Shown piece after piece: positions 15,315 through 22,387 of a stretch of DNA of 22,594 nucleotides. This DNA is from Spirochaetota bacterium (lineage in GTDB: Bacteria; Spirochaetota; UBA12135; COTS27). A model generated the notes under the pieces. The model saw only the letters and a list, made by a program, of their open reading frames with translations. It was not told where the DNA came from and searched no databases. The translations under genes were made by a program, and so were the position numbers. How positions within the stretch are numbered: position 1 is the stretch's first letter; every line of letters starts with the position of its first letter. The stretch spans positions 1 through 22,594 of the forward strand of contig JAUXHF010000004.1 of NCBI GenBank assembly GCA_030621685.1, read 5' to 3'.

Positions 15315-16322
15315 ATGAAAAAACTAGCAACTAAAACTATCGACATAACCGGCATTGGTTGTGCGCTCTTAGATATAGAGGCACGAATTAATGATTCCTT
15401 CTTAGATAAATTCAAACTACAAAAAGGCTCTATGACCATAGTAGAGCCGAGGTTTCAACAAGAAGTCATTCAAGCACTTTTAGATAAAAAGAAACACTAT
15501 AGCTCTGGTGGCTCGGCGGCGAACACCATGGCAGCCTTAGCCAAGCTAGGCAAGAACGTTGCATACATCAATCACACCGCCGATGACGAAATGGGCGATG
15601 CCTATCGTAAAGATTTAAAAAGCCTAGGTGTAAAACTACCCAAGCAAGCCATAGAAGGTCAGAGAACAGGCACATGCCTCGTGCTTATTGATGACAAGGG
15701 CGAACGCACTATGCTAACAGAACTTGGTTGCGCTGGTAGTGTTTCGCTTGATGAATATAGCTTAAACTATATTGCTAACTCTAAAATTGTCTATATTGAA
15801 GGTTATCTTTTAGAAACCGACCAAGGGCGAAAAACAGCTTATGAGGCAGCCGCTCATGCCTATAAAAACAACGTTCAAATAGCTCTTTCGGCTAGCGACT
15901 TTACAACTGTAAAGCGACAAAAAGAACATTTCATGAAACTCTTTGATACCACCGATATTATCTTTGCCAATAGTGATGAAATGCGGGTACTTTCAAGCCA
16001 CATGAATCAAACTAAGCATAAAAGTATTATAGATTGCAGTAGAGATTTTATACAAAGCAATGCCTTTACATCTAAGGAAAAAACTTCTCGCTTACTCTTG
16101 GTGCTGACGCAAGGAGACGAGGGAGCAAGGCTGTTTGCTGGCGGATCTGAACATCACGTGCCGGCAAAAAACATCAAGGTTGTTGACCTCACAGGAGCCG
16201 GCGATGCTTTTGCCGCCGGGGTTTTAGCTAGACTTATCGAAAATAGCCCCCTCCAAAACCTTGGCAGCTTAGCTTGTGACATGGCAGCCGAAGTTATTTC
16301 TCGCTATGGGGCTCGTTACTAA
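15315..16322 (+). CDS. PfkB-family kinase, adenosine-kinase-like
   Basis: A 335-residue ribokinase-fold kinase that phosphorylates a sugar or nucleoside hydroxyl with ATP in the cytosol. The N-terminal PfkB signature is GGSAANTMAALAKLG (65-79). The C-terminal signature is DLTGAGDAFAAGVL, with D297 as catalytic base and the GAGD anion hole. FANSDEM and LTQGDEGARLFAGG also fit. Overall layout and length resemble the adenosine-kinase-like subgroup found in many bacteria, some of which act on other sugars, so the substrate is unassigned. The start is well supported by AGGAG four bases upstream of ATG and a nearby promoter. It is apparently monocistronic, converging on the VanY-type gene with GC-rich hairpins between the two stop codons. 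Confidence 0.88.
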   Translation: MKKLATKTIDITGIGCALLDIEARINDSFLDKFKLQKGSMTIVEPRFQQEVIQALLDKKKHYSSGGSAANTMAALAKLGKNVAYINHTADDEMGDAYRKDLKSLGVKLPKQAIEGQRTGTCLVLIDDKGERTMLTELGCAGSVSLDEYSLNYIANSKIVYIEGYLLETDQGRKTAYEAAAHAYKNNVQIALSASDFTTVKRQKEHFMKLFDTTDIIFANSDEMRVLSSHMNQTKHKSIIDCSRDFIQSNAFTSKEKTSRLLLVLTQGDEGARLFAGGSEHHVPAKNIKVVDLTGAGDAFAAGVLARLIENSPLQNLGSLACDMAAEVISRYGARY

Positions 16323-16343
16323 ATAAAATTTGCCCCATCCAAA

Positions 16344-16368
16344 GCCTGAAGCCAGCAGAGCTTCCGGC
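16344..16368. terminator. GC-rich hairpin downstream of the kinase gene
   Basis: GCCTGAAGC (16344-16352) and GCTTCCGGC (16360-16368) form a 9-bp stem with one mismatch and a 7-nt loop, 21 bp after the kinase stop. No T-run follows on either strand, so it may stop transcripts poorly or merely protect the 3' end. Confidence 0.4.
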
Positions 16369-16394
16369 CTCGCAGAAGAAGCAGCCCCCTAAAC

Positions 16395-16413
16395 CTTGGC
16401 AGGCGGGGCCAAG
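16395..16413. terminator. Hairpin abutting the VanY-type stop codon
   Basis: CTTGGC (16395-16400) and GCCAAG (16408-16413) form a perfect 6-bp stem, immediately after the TAG stop of the reverse-strand gene. No U tract follows. Together with the neighbouring hairpin it may separate the convergent genes. Confidence 0.35.
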
Positions 16414-17253
16414 CTATTCTAACAAGCCATCTATACTCATGCGGCTTAAAATAATCTTATTGATATTAAAAACATACTCAAAGAAAAATTCATCGATACT
16501 TAGCAAATGCGAGCCATGGAAACTATCCACATGCACAGGCTTTACATAATTCATATACAAAAGCATATACTTTGATGCCGTAGGATAAAAGGTATAATGC
16601 CAATCCTCATGCAGATGCCCGCCGCGTCTGCTTTTTGTATAAACCTTGAAAAAACCGAACTTCTCCGAGTTTTCATCTAGCCACAAGGCTACTTTTTTTC
16701 CATCGCCTGTATTAAAATACTCATTAGAAACAGCATTAAGATCTATATCAGTGCCCCAGTGATGCCGAGAGAACCCCGGTGGCGCCGAATACTTTAGCAC
16801 ATATTCAAGACGCTCATCATCTGTTTCAGTAAGCAGCGAGGCAAATTTATACTTCTTATTCCAAATTTTTCTCTGGTCGAGGTAACTCCGAAAGGCCGAA
16901 ATAATAAGCAAATTTACCCCCACTTTCCTGGCGGCTTGCTGCATGCTCTTGTAGGCTTGTAGCACATCTTTTCGAATATATAAAGAACGCAGAGCTAAGG
17001 GCGGCTTTATCAAAGTGAACTCTGGGCTAGCGGCAACATCAAATTCTCCGGTAAGATACTTTACAAGCAAAACCTTATCTGAAGGCTGTATTTCCATAGC
17101 CTTCGCTGCTAAGGGCTTACCTGCATATCCGCTTATTGGCATGATGAGCAGCGTTACTAAAACACCTAGCATGTGAAAATAAAACTTTGTTTCACGAAAA
17201 CAAAACTTTGTTTCACGAAGAGAAATATTTTTGATAAATATCGGTTTTCTCAT
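16414..17253 (-). CDS. VanY-type D-alanyl-D-alanine carboxypeptidase (peptidase M15B)
   Basis: A 279-residue exported zinc peptidase that trims peptidoglycan stem peptides. The VanY domain covers about 85-230. IISAFRSYLDQRKIW carries the conserved Arg (R122). SRHHWGTDID (162-171) is the SxHxxGxxxD zinc motif, with H164 and D171 as ligands. EDWH (216-219) supplies the base E216 and third ligand H219. All catalytic positions are intact. A signal peptide is present: hydrophobic segment about 29-41, likely cleavage after SGYA (44). The 28 residues before it contain a duplicated RETKF-x-F block encoded by a 21-bp tandem repeat, so translation may really start at M28, giving a conventional signal peptide. 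A C-terminal extension of about 50 residues beyond the domain is unassigned. Confidence 0.88.
   Translation of the reverse strand: MRKPIFIKNISLRETKFCFRETKFYFHMLGVLVTLLIMPISGYAGKPLAAKAMEIQPSDKVLLVKYLTGEFDVAASPEFTLIKPPLALRSLYIRKDVLQAYKSMQQAARKVGVNLLIISAFRSYLDQRKIWNKKYKFASLLTETDDERLEYVLKYSAPPGFSRHHWGTDIDLNAVSNEYFNTGDGKKVALWLDENSEKFGFFKVYTKSRRGGHLHEDWHYTFYPTASKYMLLYMNYVKPVHVDSFHGSHLLSIDEFFFEYVFNINKIILSRMSIDGLLE
17181..17219 (-). repeat. 21-bp-period duplication in the 5' end of the VanY-type gene
   Basis: AAAACTTTGTTTCACGAA occurs at 17181-17198 and 17202-17219, one 21-bp period apart. On the reverse strand it encodes RETKFCF then RETKFYF, in frame. Confidence 0.9.
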
Positions 17254-17416
17254 TTTAAAAATTGGCTACTCTTTTATAAAAGAACGCTAGCCCCTGCTTT
17301 AAATATTCAAGCTAGTTTTCCAAATTTATCTTCCAGCTTTTACTAACATAGTGTACCGATGAGAATAAAGTAAATAAAGCAAACAGACTTTTACAGTATA
17401 TAAGCAAAAACTGAAC

Positions 17417-17449
17417 AAAAACTATATTTTTCAAAAAAATATAGTTTTT
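17417..17449. repeat. Perfect 15-bp inverted repeat
   Basis: AAAAACTATATTTTT (17417-17431) and its exact reverse complement (17435-17449) flank a CAA loop. It is the longest perfect inverted repeat in the window. It lies between divergent genes rather than after one, so a simple terminator role does not fit unless an unannotated RNA ends here. Confidence 0.85.
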
Positions 17450-17532
17450 AATACATATTAATAATAACAGCAAATAGCAGTAGCTAAAAAGATTCTTCTA
17501 AGTTTAAAGAATGCTCATAAAAACAATTTGGG

Positions 17533-17554
17533 GCTTATTTCTCTAAAAATAAGC
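17533..17554 (+). other. 8-bp-stem hairpin upstream of topB
   Basis: GCTTATTT (17533-17540) and AAATAAGC (17547-17554) pair perfectly around a 6-nt loop, about 70 bp before the topB -10. No T-run follows. Confidence 0.5.
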
Positions 17555-17603
17555 TTGCAAAGGCAAAAGCCATGCGAAATATTTTCAAGTTCTTGAAAAA
17601 AAT

Positions 17604-17631
17604 ATTGCTTTAAAGGAAAAACGCTTATAAT
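17604..17631 (+). promoter_or_regulatory. Candidate topB promoter
   Basis: A consensus TATAAT at 17626-17631 is preceded by ATTGCT (17604-17609, 16-bp spacer) or TTGCTT (17605-17610, 15-bp spacer). The predicted leader is about 85 nt and includes the 19-bp duplication. Confidence 0.55.
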
Positions 17632-17654
17632 AGTATAGTTTTACTAACAAATAG

Positions 17655-17692
17655 AAAGAGACGAACCAAGCAAAAAGAGACGAACCAAGCAA
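17655..17692 (+). repeat. 19-bp tandem duplication in the topB leader
   Basis: Two perfect adjacent copies of AAAGAGACGAACCAAGCAA (17655-17673, 17674-17692), between the promoter and the topB start. The duplicated AAGAGA is too far from the ATG (17722) to serve as its ribosome-binding site. Confidence 0.92.
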
Positions 17693-17721
17693 AAACTTAG
17701 CTCCTATAAAAACCCAAAACT

Positions 17722-20247
17722 ATGGCAAAAAACAGCCTTGAAAAGCCGAATAAAACTTTAATAATAGCAGAAAAACCCAGCGTAGCACGCGATATACGTC
17801 GCTGCATAGACGATACTTTCGCCGATAAAGAAAACTATTTTGAAGGTGGGAAATATATAATCTCTTTTGCCTTAGGGCATTTGCTGACCATCCAAGAGCC
17901 TTCGGAAATGGATGAGCGATATAAAAGCTGGACGCTAAAAACCCTGCCTATCATCCCTGAAGAATACACGCTTAAGCCCATACCCAAAGTGCGCAAGCAG
18001 CTGGCTTCTTTAAAAAAACTTGTGCTACGTAAAGATGTCGAAACTATTATTAACGCCTGCGATGCCGGAAGAGAAGGCGAGCTTATTTTCTCGTATATCC
18101 TAAACTATGCCACAGAGAAAAAAGCTCATACTGCAAAAAACATCCAGCGGTTATGGCTACAAAGCATGACCGATTCAGCCATAAAACATGCCTTTTCCCA
18201 ACTACGAACACAAGAGGAAATGAAGCCTTTAGCCGATGCCGCCATAAGCCGAGCCGAAGCAGATTGGCTAATTGGCATAAATAGCTCTAGAGGGCTAACC
18301 AGTTTTAAATCTAAAAATGGAGGTTTTTTTGTAACCCCATGTGGCCGAGTGCAAACCCCTACTTTGGCCATGCTTGTAGAGCGAGAAAATAAAATTAAGG
18401 CCTTTCTTTCCCAGCCCTATTGGACACTCCAGGCCACTTTTCTAAACAAAGTCCTTGGAAAAGAAGTACGCTACACAGGAAACTACATTCAAAAGAATTT
18501 TTCCAAAGAAAAACAACAACCGGGCAGGACTCAAGAGCGAATCTTCGACGAGAAAAAAGCCGATGAAATTCTGCAGAAATGCCTGCATAAAACTGGCAAG
18601 GTCGAAGAGAAATTAAAAGAAAGCAAAGAGAGCTGCCCTTTGCTTTACGACCTTACCAGCCTACAAAAAGAGGCAAACAATCGCTTTGGCTATTCCGCCA
18701 AATACACACTAAGCCTGCTTCAGCTGCTCTACGAGCGCCATAAGTTGCTTACTTACCCGCGTACCAGCAGCCGCCATCTTCCCGAAGATTACCTCGCAGA
18801 TGTTAAAAAAACCATGCACAGTATAGCCGATAGCCAAAGCGGGCATGGCAAGCTTGCCTCTGCTGCTGCAAAAGCAATATCGCAGAAATATATTGGCTTT
18901 AATAAAAGAGTTTTTGATACGAAAAAAGTAACGGATCACCATGCCCTTATCCCCACCGGCAAAAAAAGCTTGCCCAGCTTAAGCCCAGAGGAACTTAAAA
19001 TATATACCATGGTCGCCCAGCGCTTTGTTGCCATTTTTTTCCCGCCTTCCCGTATCAAAAAAACTACACGCTTCACGCATGTAGAAGATGAGCTATTTAA
19101 AACCGAGGGACGCATAATTGCCGAAAAAGGTTGGCGAGAAGTTTATGGCCGCCTTGAAGAGGATAGAATTTTAGAAGCTCTTAGTAGCCACAAAGAAGGT
19201 GAAATTCTTGTTGATACCGCAGCCATCGAAAAAAACCATGCCCATACCAAGCCGCCGCCACGATACAACGAAGCTAGCCTGCTAAGCGCCATGGAAGGCG
19301 CCGGGAAAATTATTGAAGATGAGGCCCTCCGTGAAGCTATGAAAGAACGAGGCCTAGGCACGCCTGCTACCCGTGCCGCCATTATCGAAAAACTTATCAG
19401 CGATAGATATGTCGTCAAAGAAGCTAGAGAACTTCTTCCTACCTCAAAAGCTCTCGATTTGCTTTCTATAATTACTTGCATGCAGATAACAGAATTATGT
19501 TCAGCAGGACTTACCGGTGAATGGGAATTCAAACTAGCCCTAATCGAAAAAAACCAGCTGGCACGCAAAACTTTCATGCATGAAATTGCCCAAAATACTA
19601 TGGGCATCGTAGAAAAAATAAAAAACTTTGATGAGAACATCACCAAACAAGAAGCCGTCTTCTCGCCTATCGAAGATCTACGGTTTTTTGAATATCTTAC
19701 CTATTATGAAAGTGAAGATAAATCCTTCTTCCTCAAGAAAACCATCGGTGGAAGAAAATTCAGCCATCAAGAAGCCGAGCAGCTTATCAAAGAACGCAAA
19801 ATAGGCCCTTTTTCAGACTTTCGTAGCAAGCGCGGCATGCCTTTTACTGCCACCATCTTGCTAGAGGCTCCCAAAAATAAAATAAAATTTATTTTCTCCG
19901 GCAGCGATGAAGAAACTGACTCACTTAATATTGATGAAGCCGAAGTCATCGGCACTTGGCATAGCGATGGGAGTACCATCTATAAAACCTTAAGTGGCTT
20001 CGTATCAAAAAGCTTTCTTGATGACAAAACTAAAGGCTTTCGTATCCCAAGTATCCTTTTAGGAAAAGAACTTGAAAGCACCGATATAAAACGACTTATC
20101 AGCGGAGAGAAAACAGAACTCATTAAAGGCTTCCGCTCTACAAAGAGTAAGCGGCTTTTCGATGCCTTCCTAGAGCTGAAAACAGACGGAAAATTAAGTT
20201 TTTTCTTTCCAGAACGTGCTCCACGAAAACCAAAGGCCAAAAAATAA
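17722..20247 (+). CDS. topB: DNA topoisomerase III (type IA)
   Basis: An 841-residue type IA topoisomerase that cuts and rejoins one DNA strand, mainly decatenating replication and recombination intermediates. The Toprim domain starts at LIIAEKPSVARDI (catalytic E17) and includes NACDAGREGELIF (D114, E118, E120), the DAGREGE variant common in TopB. RLWLQSMTDSAI follows. The nucleophile is Y345 in LLTYPRTSSRHLPED. ERGLGTPATRAAIIEKL and GLTGEWEFKLALIEKNQLAR complete the core. Residues about 690-835 hold two topoisomerase C-terminal-repeat-like segments (GGRKFSHQEAEQLI..KIGPFSDFRSK and LESTDIKRLISGEKTELIKGF), lacking the Cys4 zinc ligands of many relatives. It ends in a basic tail (RAPRKPKAKK). 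Length is above E. coli TopB (653) but normal for long TopB proteins. The ATG has no clear ribosome-binding site. It is probably monocistronic. Confidence 0.95.
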   Translation: MAKNSLEKPNKTLIIAEKPSVARDIRRCIDDTFADKENYFEGGKYIISFALGHLLTIQEPSEMDERYKSWTLKTLPIIPEEYTLKPIPKVRKQLASLKKLVLRKDVETIINACDAGREGELIFSYILNYATEKKAHTAKNIQRLWLQSMTDSAIKHAFSQLRTQEEMKPLADAAISRAEADWLIGINSSRGLTSFKSKNGGFFVTPCGRVQTPTLAMLVERENKIKAFLSQPYWTLQATFLNKVLGKEVRYTGNYIQKNFSKEKQQPGRTQERIFDEKKADEILQKCLHKTGKVEEKLKESKESCPLLYDLTSLQKEANNRFGYSAKYTLSLLQLLYERHKLLTYPRTSSRHLPEDYLADVKKTMHSIADSQSGHGKLASAAAKAISQKYIGFNKRVFDTKKVTDHHALIPTGKKSLPSLSPEELKIYTMVAQRFVAIFFPPSRIKKTTRFTHVEDELFKTEGRIIAEKGWREVYGRLEEDRILEALSSHKEGEILVDTAAIEKNHAHTKPPPRYNEASLLSAMEGAGKIIEDEALREAMKERGLGTPATRAAIIEKLISDRYVVKEARELLPTSKALDLLSIITCMQITELCSAGLTGEWEFKLALIEKNQLARKTFMHEIAQNTMGIVEKIKNFDENITKQEAVFSPIEDLRFFEYLTYYESEDKSFFLKKTIGGRKFSHQEAEQLIKERKIGPFSDFRSKRGMPFTATILLEAPKNKIKFIFSGSDEETDSLNIDEAEVIGTWHSDGSTIYKTLSGFVSKSFLDDKTKGFRIPSILLGKELESTDIKRLISGEKTELIKGFRSTKSKRLFDAFLELKTDGKLSFFFPERAPRKPKAKK

Positions 20248-20558
20248 AAACCCGATATAAACGTGCTTCTTCCATGCTTTCTGCTTAAGAAAAACGAATT
20301 TCCTTATAGAGACCGTAAGCTATATACCACATAATACAGCCAATAAGGGCATGCAGAACTTTCCAAGCTACAGGACGCTTAAAAAGACCTATAAACCTGC
20401 TTCTTCCATGCTTCCTGCTTAAGAAAAACGAAGCTCCTTGAAGATGCCCTAAGCTATATACCACATAATACAGCACAGCCATGAGGGCATGGAGAACCTT
20501 CCAAGCTACAAGAAACGCTTAAAAAGACCTATAAACCTGCTTCGTCCATGCTTTCTGC
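20248..20558. other. topB-lysE spacer made of duplicated lysE 3' ends
   Basis: This 311-bp spacer between convergent genes consists almost entirely of two extra copies of the lysE 3' end. No terminator for either gene was recognised. Confidence 0.75.
20256..20529 (-). pseudogene. Duplicated lysE C-terminal fragments (copies A and B)
   Basis: Copy A still encodes the exporter tail FKRPVAWKVLHALIGCIMWYIAYGLYKEIRFS with its stop (20285). Copy B carries frameshifting insertions and, in the lysE frame, a premature TAG after CIMWYIA. A 65-codon open frame running through B into A (20482-20285) exists only because B is frameshifted, and it has no ribosome-binding site of note. I read both as non-functional remnants. 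Confidence 0.75.
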
Positions 20559-20664
20559 TTAAGAAAAACGAATTTCCTTATAGAGACCGTAAGCTATATA
20601 CCACATAATACAGCCAATAAGGGCATGCAGAACTTTCAAAGCTACAGGACGCTTAAAAAGACCT
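20256..20664 (-). repeat. Three tandem copies of the lysE 3' end
   Basis: Unit A (20256-20389, 134 bp), unit B (20390-20529, 140 bp) and unit C (20530-20664, 135 bp). Unit C is the genuine last ~34 codons of lysE, its stop and about 29 bp of downstream sequence. A and C differ at only about three positions plus the ends. B has diverged more, with substitutions and two small insertions (4 and 2 bp) that break the frame. All junctions fall at TATAGGTC on the reverse strand, where downstream sequence is joined to the middle of the gene. Confidence 0.93.
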
Positions 20665-21170
20665 CTTAAGAGGCCGCTGGCATAGCCCAGCGAGTAAAAC
20701 CATGTCAATGAAGCCGCTAAGGCACCCGATACGAATATAACACTCGAACTCGCAGTAGCCGCCCTTGAGCCTATAAGAAATACTGTATCTAAATAATAAT
20801 GTGGATTAAGGAAGGTCGCCGCTGCTAGTTTCAAGATTATACTATATCGGCTTTCCGCTTTAAAAGGCTGCTCGACATCCATGTGTTCGTCTTTGCTAAT
20901 CGAATAAAATGACAAGGCGCCATAGCCCACAAGAAAGATTATTCCCAACACGGTTACATATAAGGTCACTTCAGAAAACAAATTTGTTAGCTGCACAAAG
21001 AAGAGCATGCCAAGCACAATCCCCAAGCTATCCGATAAAAAGCAAACGTTTACAGAAAGAAAAACATGTTCTCGCTTAATGCCTTGGCGCAAAACAAAAG
21101 CATTCTGAGTCCCAATCGCAAAGATAAGCGAAATGGTTATAAGAAACCCATTTATAAAGACTTCAGGCAA
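20559..21170 (-). CDS. LysE/ArgO-family amino acid exporter
   Basis: A 203-residue inner-membrane exporter, probably for basic amino acids such as arginine or lysine. Family motifs are GTQNAFVLRQG (about 21-31), CFLSDSLGI (about 43-51) and the central FLNPHYYLDTVFLIGS. Five to six membrane segments are apparent, and length is close to ArgO (211). The start is TTG at 21170, supported by AGGAG nine bases upstream (reverse strand 21184-21180) and by the match of the N-terminus to the family. A second AGGAG and a perfect hairpin lie just before. The last ~34 codons lie in a 135-bp unit present twice more downstream. With gltBD and the Liv importer nearby it fits an amino-acid theme, but no shared operon exists. 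Confidence 0.9.
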   Translation of the reverse strand: MPEVFINGFLITISLIFAIGTQNAFVLRQGIKREHVFLSVNVCFLSDSLGIVLGMLFFVQLTNLFSEVTLYVTVLGIIFLVGYGALSFYSISKDEHMDVEQPFKAESRYSIILKLAAATFLNPHYYLDTVFLIGSRAATASSSVIFVSGALAASLTWFYSLGYASGLLRGLFKRPVALKVLHALIGCIMWYIAYGLYKEIRFS

Positions 21171-21192
21171 TGTTTCAAACTCCTAACTCCTC

Positions 21193-21214
21193 TTAGCTTG
21201 CCCATACAAGCTAA
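21193..21214 (-). promoter_or_regulatory. Hairpin immediately upstream of the lysE ribosome-binding site
   Basis: TTAGCTTG (21193-21200) and CAAGCTAA (21207-21214) form a perfect 8-bp stem with a 6-nt loop. On the lysE transcript the stem ends directly at the doubled AGGAG sites. No U tract follows, so control at translation initiation or RNA stability is more likely than termination. It is far too small to be a lysine riboswitch. Confidence 0.5.
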
Positions 21215-21252
21215 AAAACCAAAAAACTAAAAATTTAGCACTCCAAAACCTA

Positions 21253-21297
21253 ACCAGCTTAAAAACAGCTAGCTTACCAGCTTAAATAGCTAGCTTT
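21253..21297. repeat. Imperfect ~22-bp tandem duplication between the barrel gene and lysE
   Basis: A 23-bp unit at 21253-21275, starting ACCAGCTTAAA and ending AGCTAGCTT, recurs at 21276-21297 with a small internal deletion. It lies just beyond the stop of the barrel-protein gene. Confidence 0.8.
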
Positions 21298-21303
21298 GCT
21301 TGC

Positions 21304-22071
21304 TTAAAAGTTTACTAACTGCCCTAAGCGTATTCCAACATCTAGATGCGAGTCTTGAAGTATCGTATTTTCAGCACCAGAGAAGATTTTAGTATTGACT
21401 AATACTCGGTAATCAATAAAAATTGTAAAAATAAAATTCCTAGATGTCTTATAGGAAAAGTCTATCCCCGGAAAAATAGTTATATATGTGCTCTTCGTTT
21501 CATCCAAAGAAAATATACTTAAGAGTTGCAACCCCCTAAAACTTTCAGTCGCTAAAAGGCTTTGACTTGTATAGCCTACTCCTGTACCTAGGCCTAAAAT
21601 AAGAGGATCAGCACGCCATAAGAATTTATAGCTTAATCCTGAAAACAAGCTTACAATACTCACTCGAGTAACTTTTTCTGTAACCTTAGTAATATCATCT
21701 ACTAAGTCAAATTCGGGTACCAGAAGAGAGCCTTTAATTTTATAGGGGTTTAAGCGTTTTGTCCAAAAACGCGTTCCAAAGCCAAATCCCAATTGATGAT
21801 TCCCTTTAATAATAAAGCTGAAGTTAAAATCAAAACCAGCTCCGTGCTTAATCACTTCTTGCAGGGGTAACAAGGAATAATTAGCCCCAAAATCAAAGCG
21901 AAAGGCCGATTTTCCCCTTTCTTCTTTTGCTTGGAATTTCCTCAAATCTGTTTCGTATTCTGGGTTTTGTGCATGCACAAAATTCAAAATAAAAATAAGC
22001 ATAAGAAAAATATAGCCACTTAATAAATAGTGCTTTTGTGAATTTTCCATGTTGTTCCTTACTCTTTTCAT
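21304..22071 (-). CDS. Exported beta-barrel-like outer membrane protein, family unknown
   Basis: A 255-residue protein (248 if the second Met is used) with an N-terminal signal peptide: hydrophobic segment about 17-31, probable cleavage after VHA at 34. The mature part alternates polar and non-polar residues with many aromatic and Gly positions (FRFDFGANYSLL, HQLGFGFGTRFW, LILGLGTGVGYTS, NFIFTIFIDYRVLV). It ends in GIRLGQLVNF with C-terminal Phe, as outer-membrane barrels recognised by BamA do. I estimate about eight strands but cannot assign a family. Two equivalent starts exist because a 21-bp segment carrying AAGGAACAAC-ATG is duplicated in tandem: ATG at 22071 and, in frame, at 22050. lysE lies 133 bp downstream on the same strand. 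Confidence 0.75.
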   Translation of the reverse strand: MKRVRNNMENSQKHYLLSGYIFLMLIFILNFVHAQNPEYETDLRKFQAKEERGKSAFRFDFGANYSLLPLQEVIKHGAGFDFNFSFIIKGNHQLGFGFGTRFWTKRLNPYKIKGSLLVPEFDLVDDITKVTEKVTRVSIVSLFSGLSYKFLWRADPLILGLGTGVGYTSQSLLATESFRGLQLLSIFSLDETKSTYITIFPGIDFSYKTSRNFIFTIFIDYRVLVNTKIFSGAENTILQDSHLDVGIRLGQLVNF

Positions 22072-22089
22072 GTTGTTCCTTACTCTTTA
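22048..22089 (-). repeat. 21-bp tandem duplication of ribosome-binding site plus start codon
   Basis: Units 22048-22068 and 22069-22089 are identical except for the last base. Each reads AAAGAGTAAGGAACAACATG on the reverse strand (first base aside), so each carries a Shine-Dalgarno-like AAGGA and an ATG in the same frame. Confidence 0.95.
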
Positions 22090-22123
22090 TAATATGCCTA
22101 TGGCAACGCATCTTCGTAATTGT

Positions 22124-22173
22124 ATATCCAAGTATATGTTAATCTTAAATATCCAAGTATATGTTAATCTTAA
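22124..22173. repeat. 25-bp tandem duplication
   Basis: A unit beginning ATATCCAAGTATATG and ending TTAATCTTAA occurs at 22124-22148 and again, apparently without change, at 22149-22173. It lies about 55 bp upstream of the barrel-protein start, where its promoter would be expected. Confidence 0.9.
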
Positions 22174-22387
22174 AATAGGCATGTCGCAGTATACATATAG
22201 TATAAGGCTTATAGTAAGAAAATTTTTATTTTTACTTTAAGAATAGCTTTTTGTATTTTATAGCTAAAATTCTATAGTTTAAATTTTTTAGTAATTTTCC
22301 ACTCTTGAGTATTCCAGTATGGCTGCGTTATCTGCTTTTACCTCTACGCTCTATTATGCATAAACATGCCATAATTTTATAAAGCTA

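Larger units (their letters stand above)
17254..17721. other. Divergent intergenic region between the VanY-type gene and topB
   Basis: This 468-bp AT-rich region has no credible protein gene. It contains a perfect 15-bp inverted repeat (17417-17449), an 8-bp hairpin (17533-17554), a -10 consensus for topB (17626-17631) and a 19-bp tandem duplication in the topB leader. Confidence 0.6.

Noticed and set aside
17417..17449. Rho-independent terminator
   Set aside because: The stem has almost no G-C pairs and no annotated gene on either strand ends before it.
19143..19646. 167-codon reverse-strand open frame inside topB
   Set aside because: It lies wholly opposite a strongly supported topB core and has a biased, Ser/Arg-rich composition typical of an antisense shadow.
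17722..20247. topB as part of an integrative or plasmid-derived element
   Set aside because: Long TopB proteins occur on such elements, but no relaxase, integrase, conjugation gene or att-like repeat is visible and the flanks look chromosomal.
20285..20482. 65-residue protein with an exporter-like C-terminus
   Set aside because: It is produced by frameshifted repeat copies B and A of the lysE 3' end and lacks a convincing start region, so it is treated as remnant sequence.
21171..21303. Lysine riboswitch upstream of the exporter gene
   Set aside because: Only 133 bp separate the genes, much of it duplicated sequence, with a single 8-bp hairpin and no multi-helix architecture.
22049..22240. 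63-codon rightward open frame
   Set aside because: It runs through two tandem duplications antisense to the barrel-protein leader and has no ribosome-binding site or recognisable composition.
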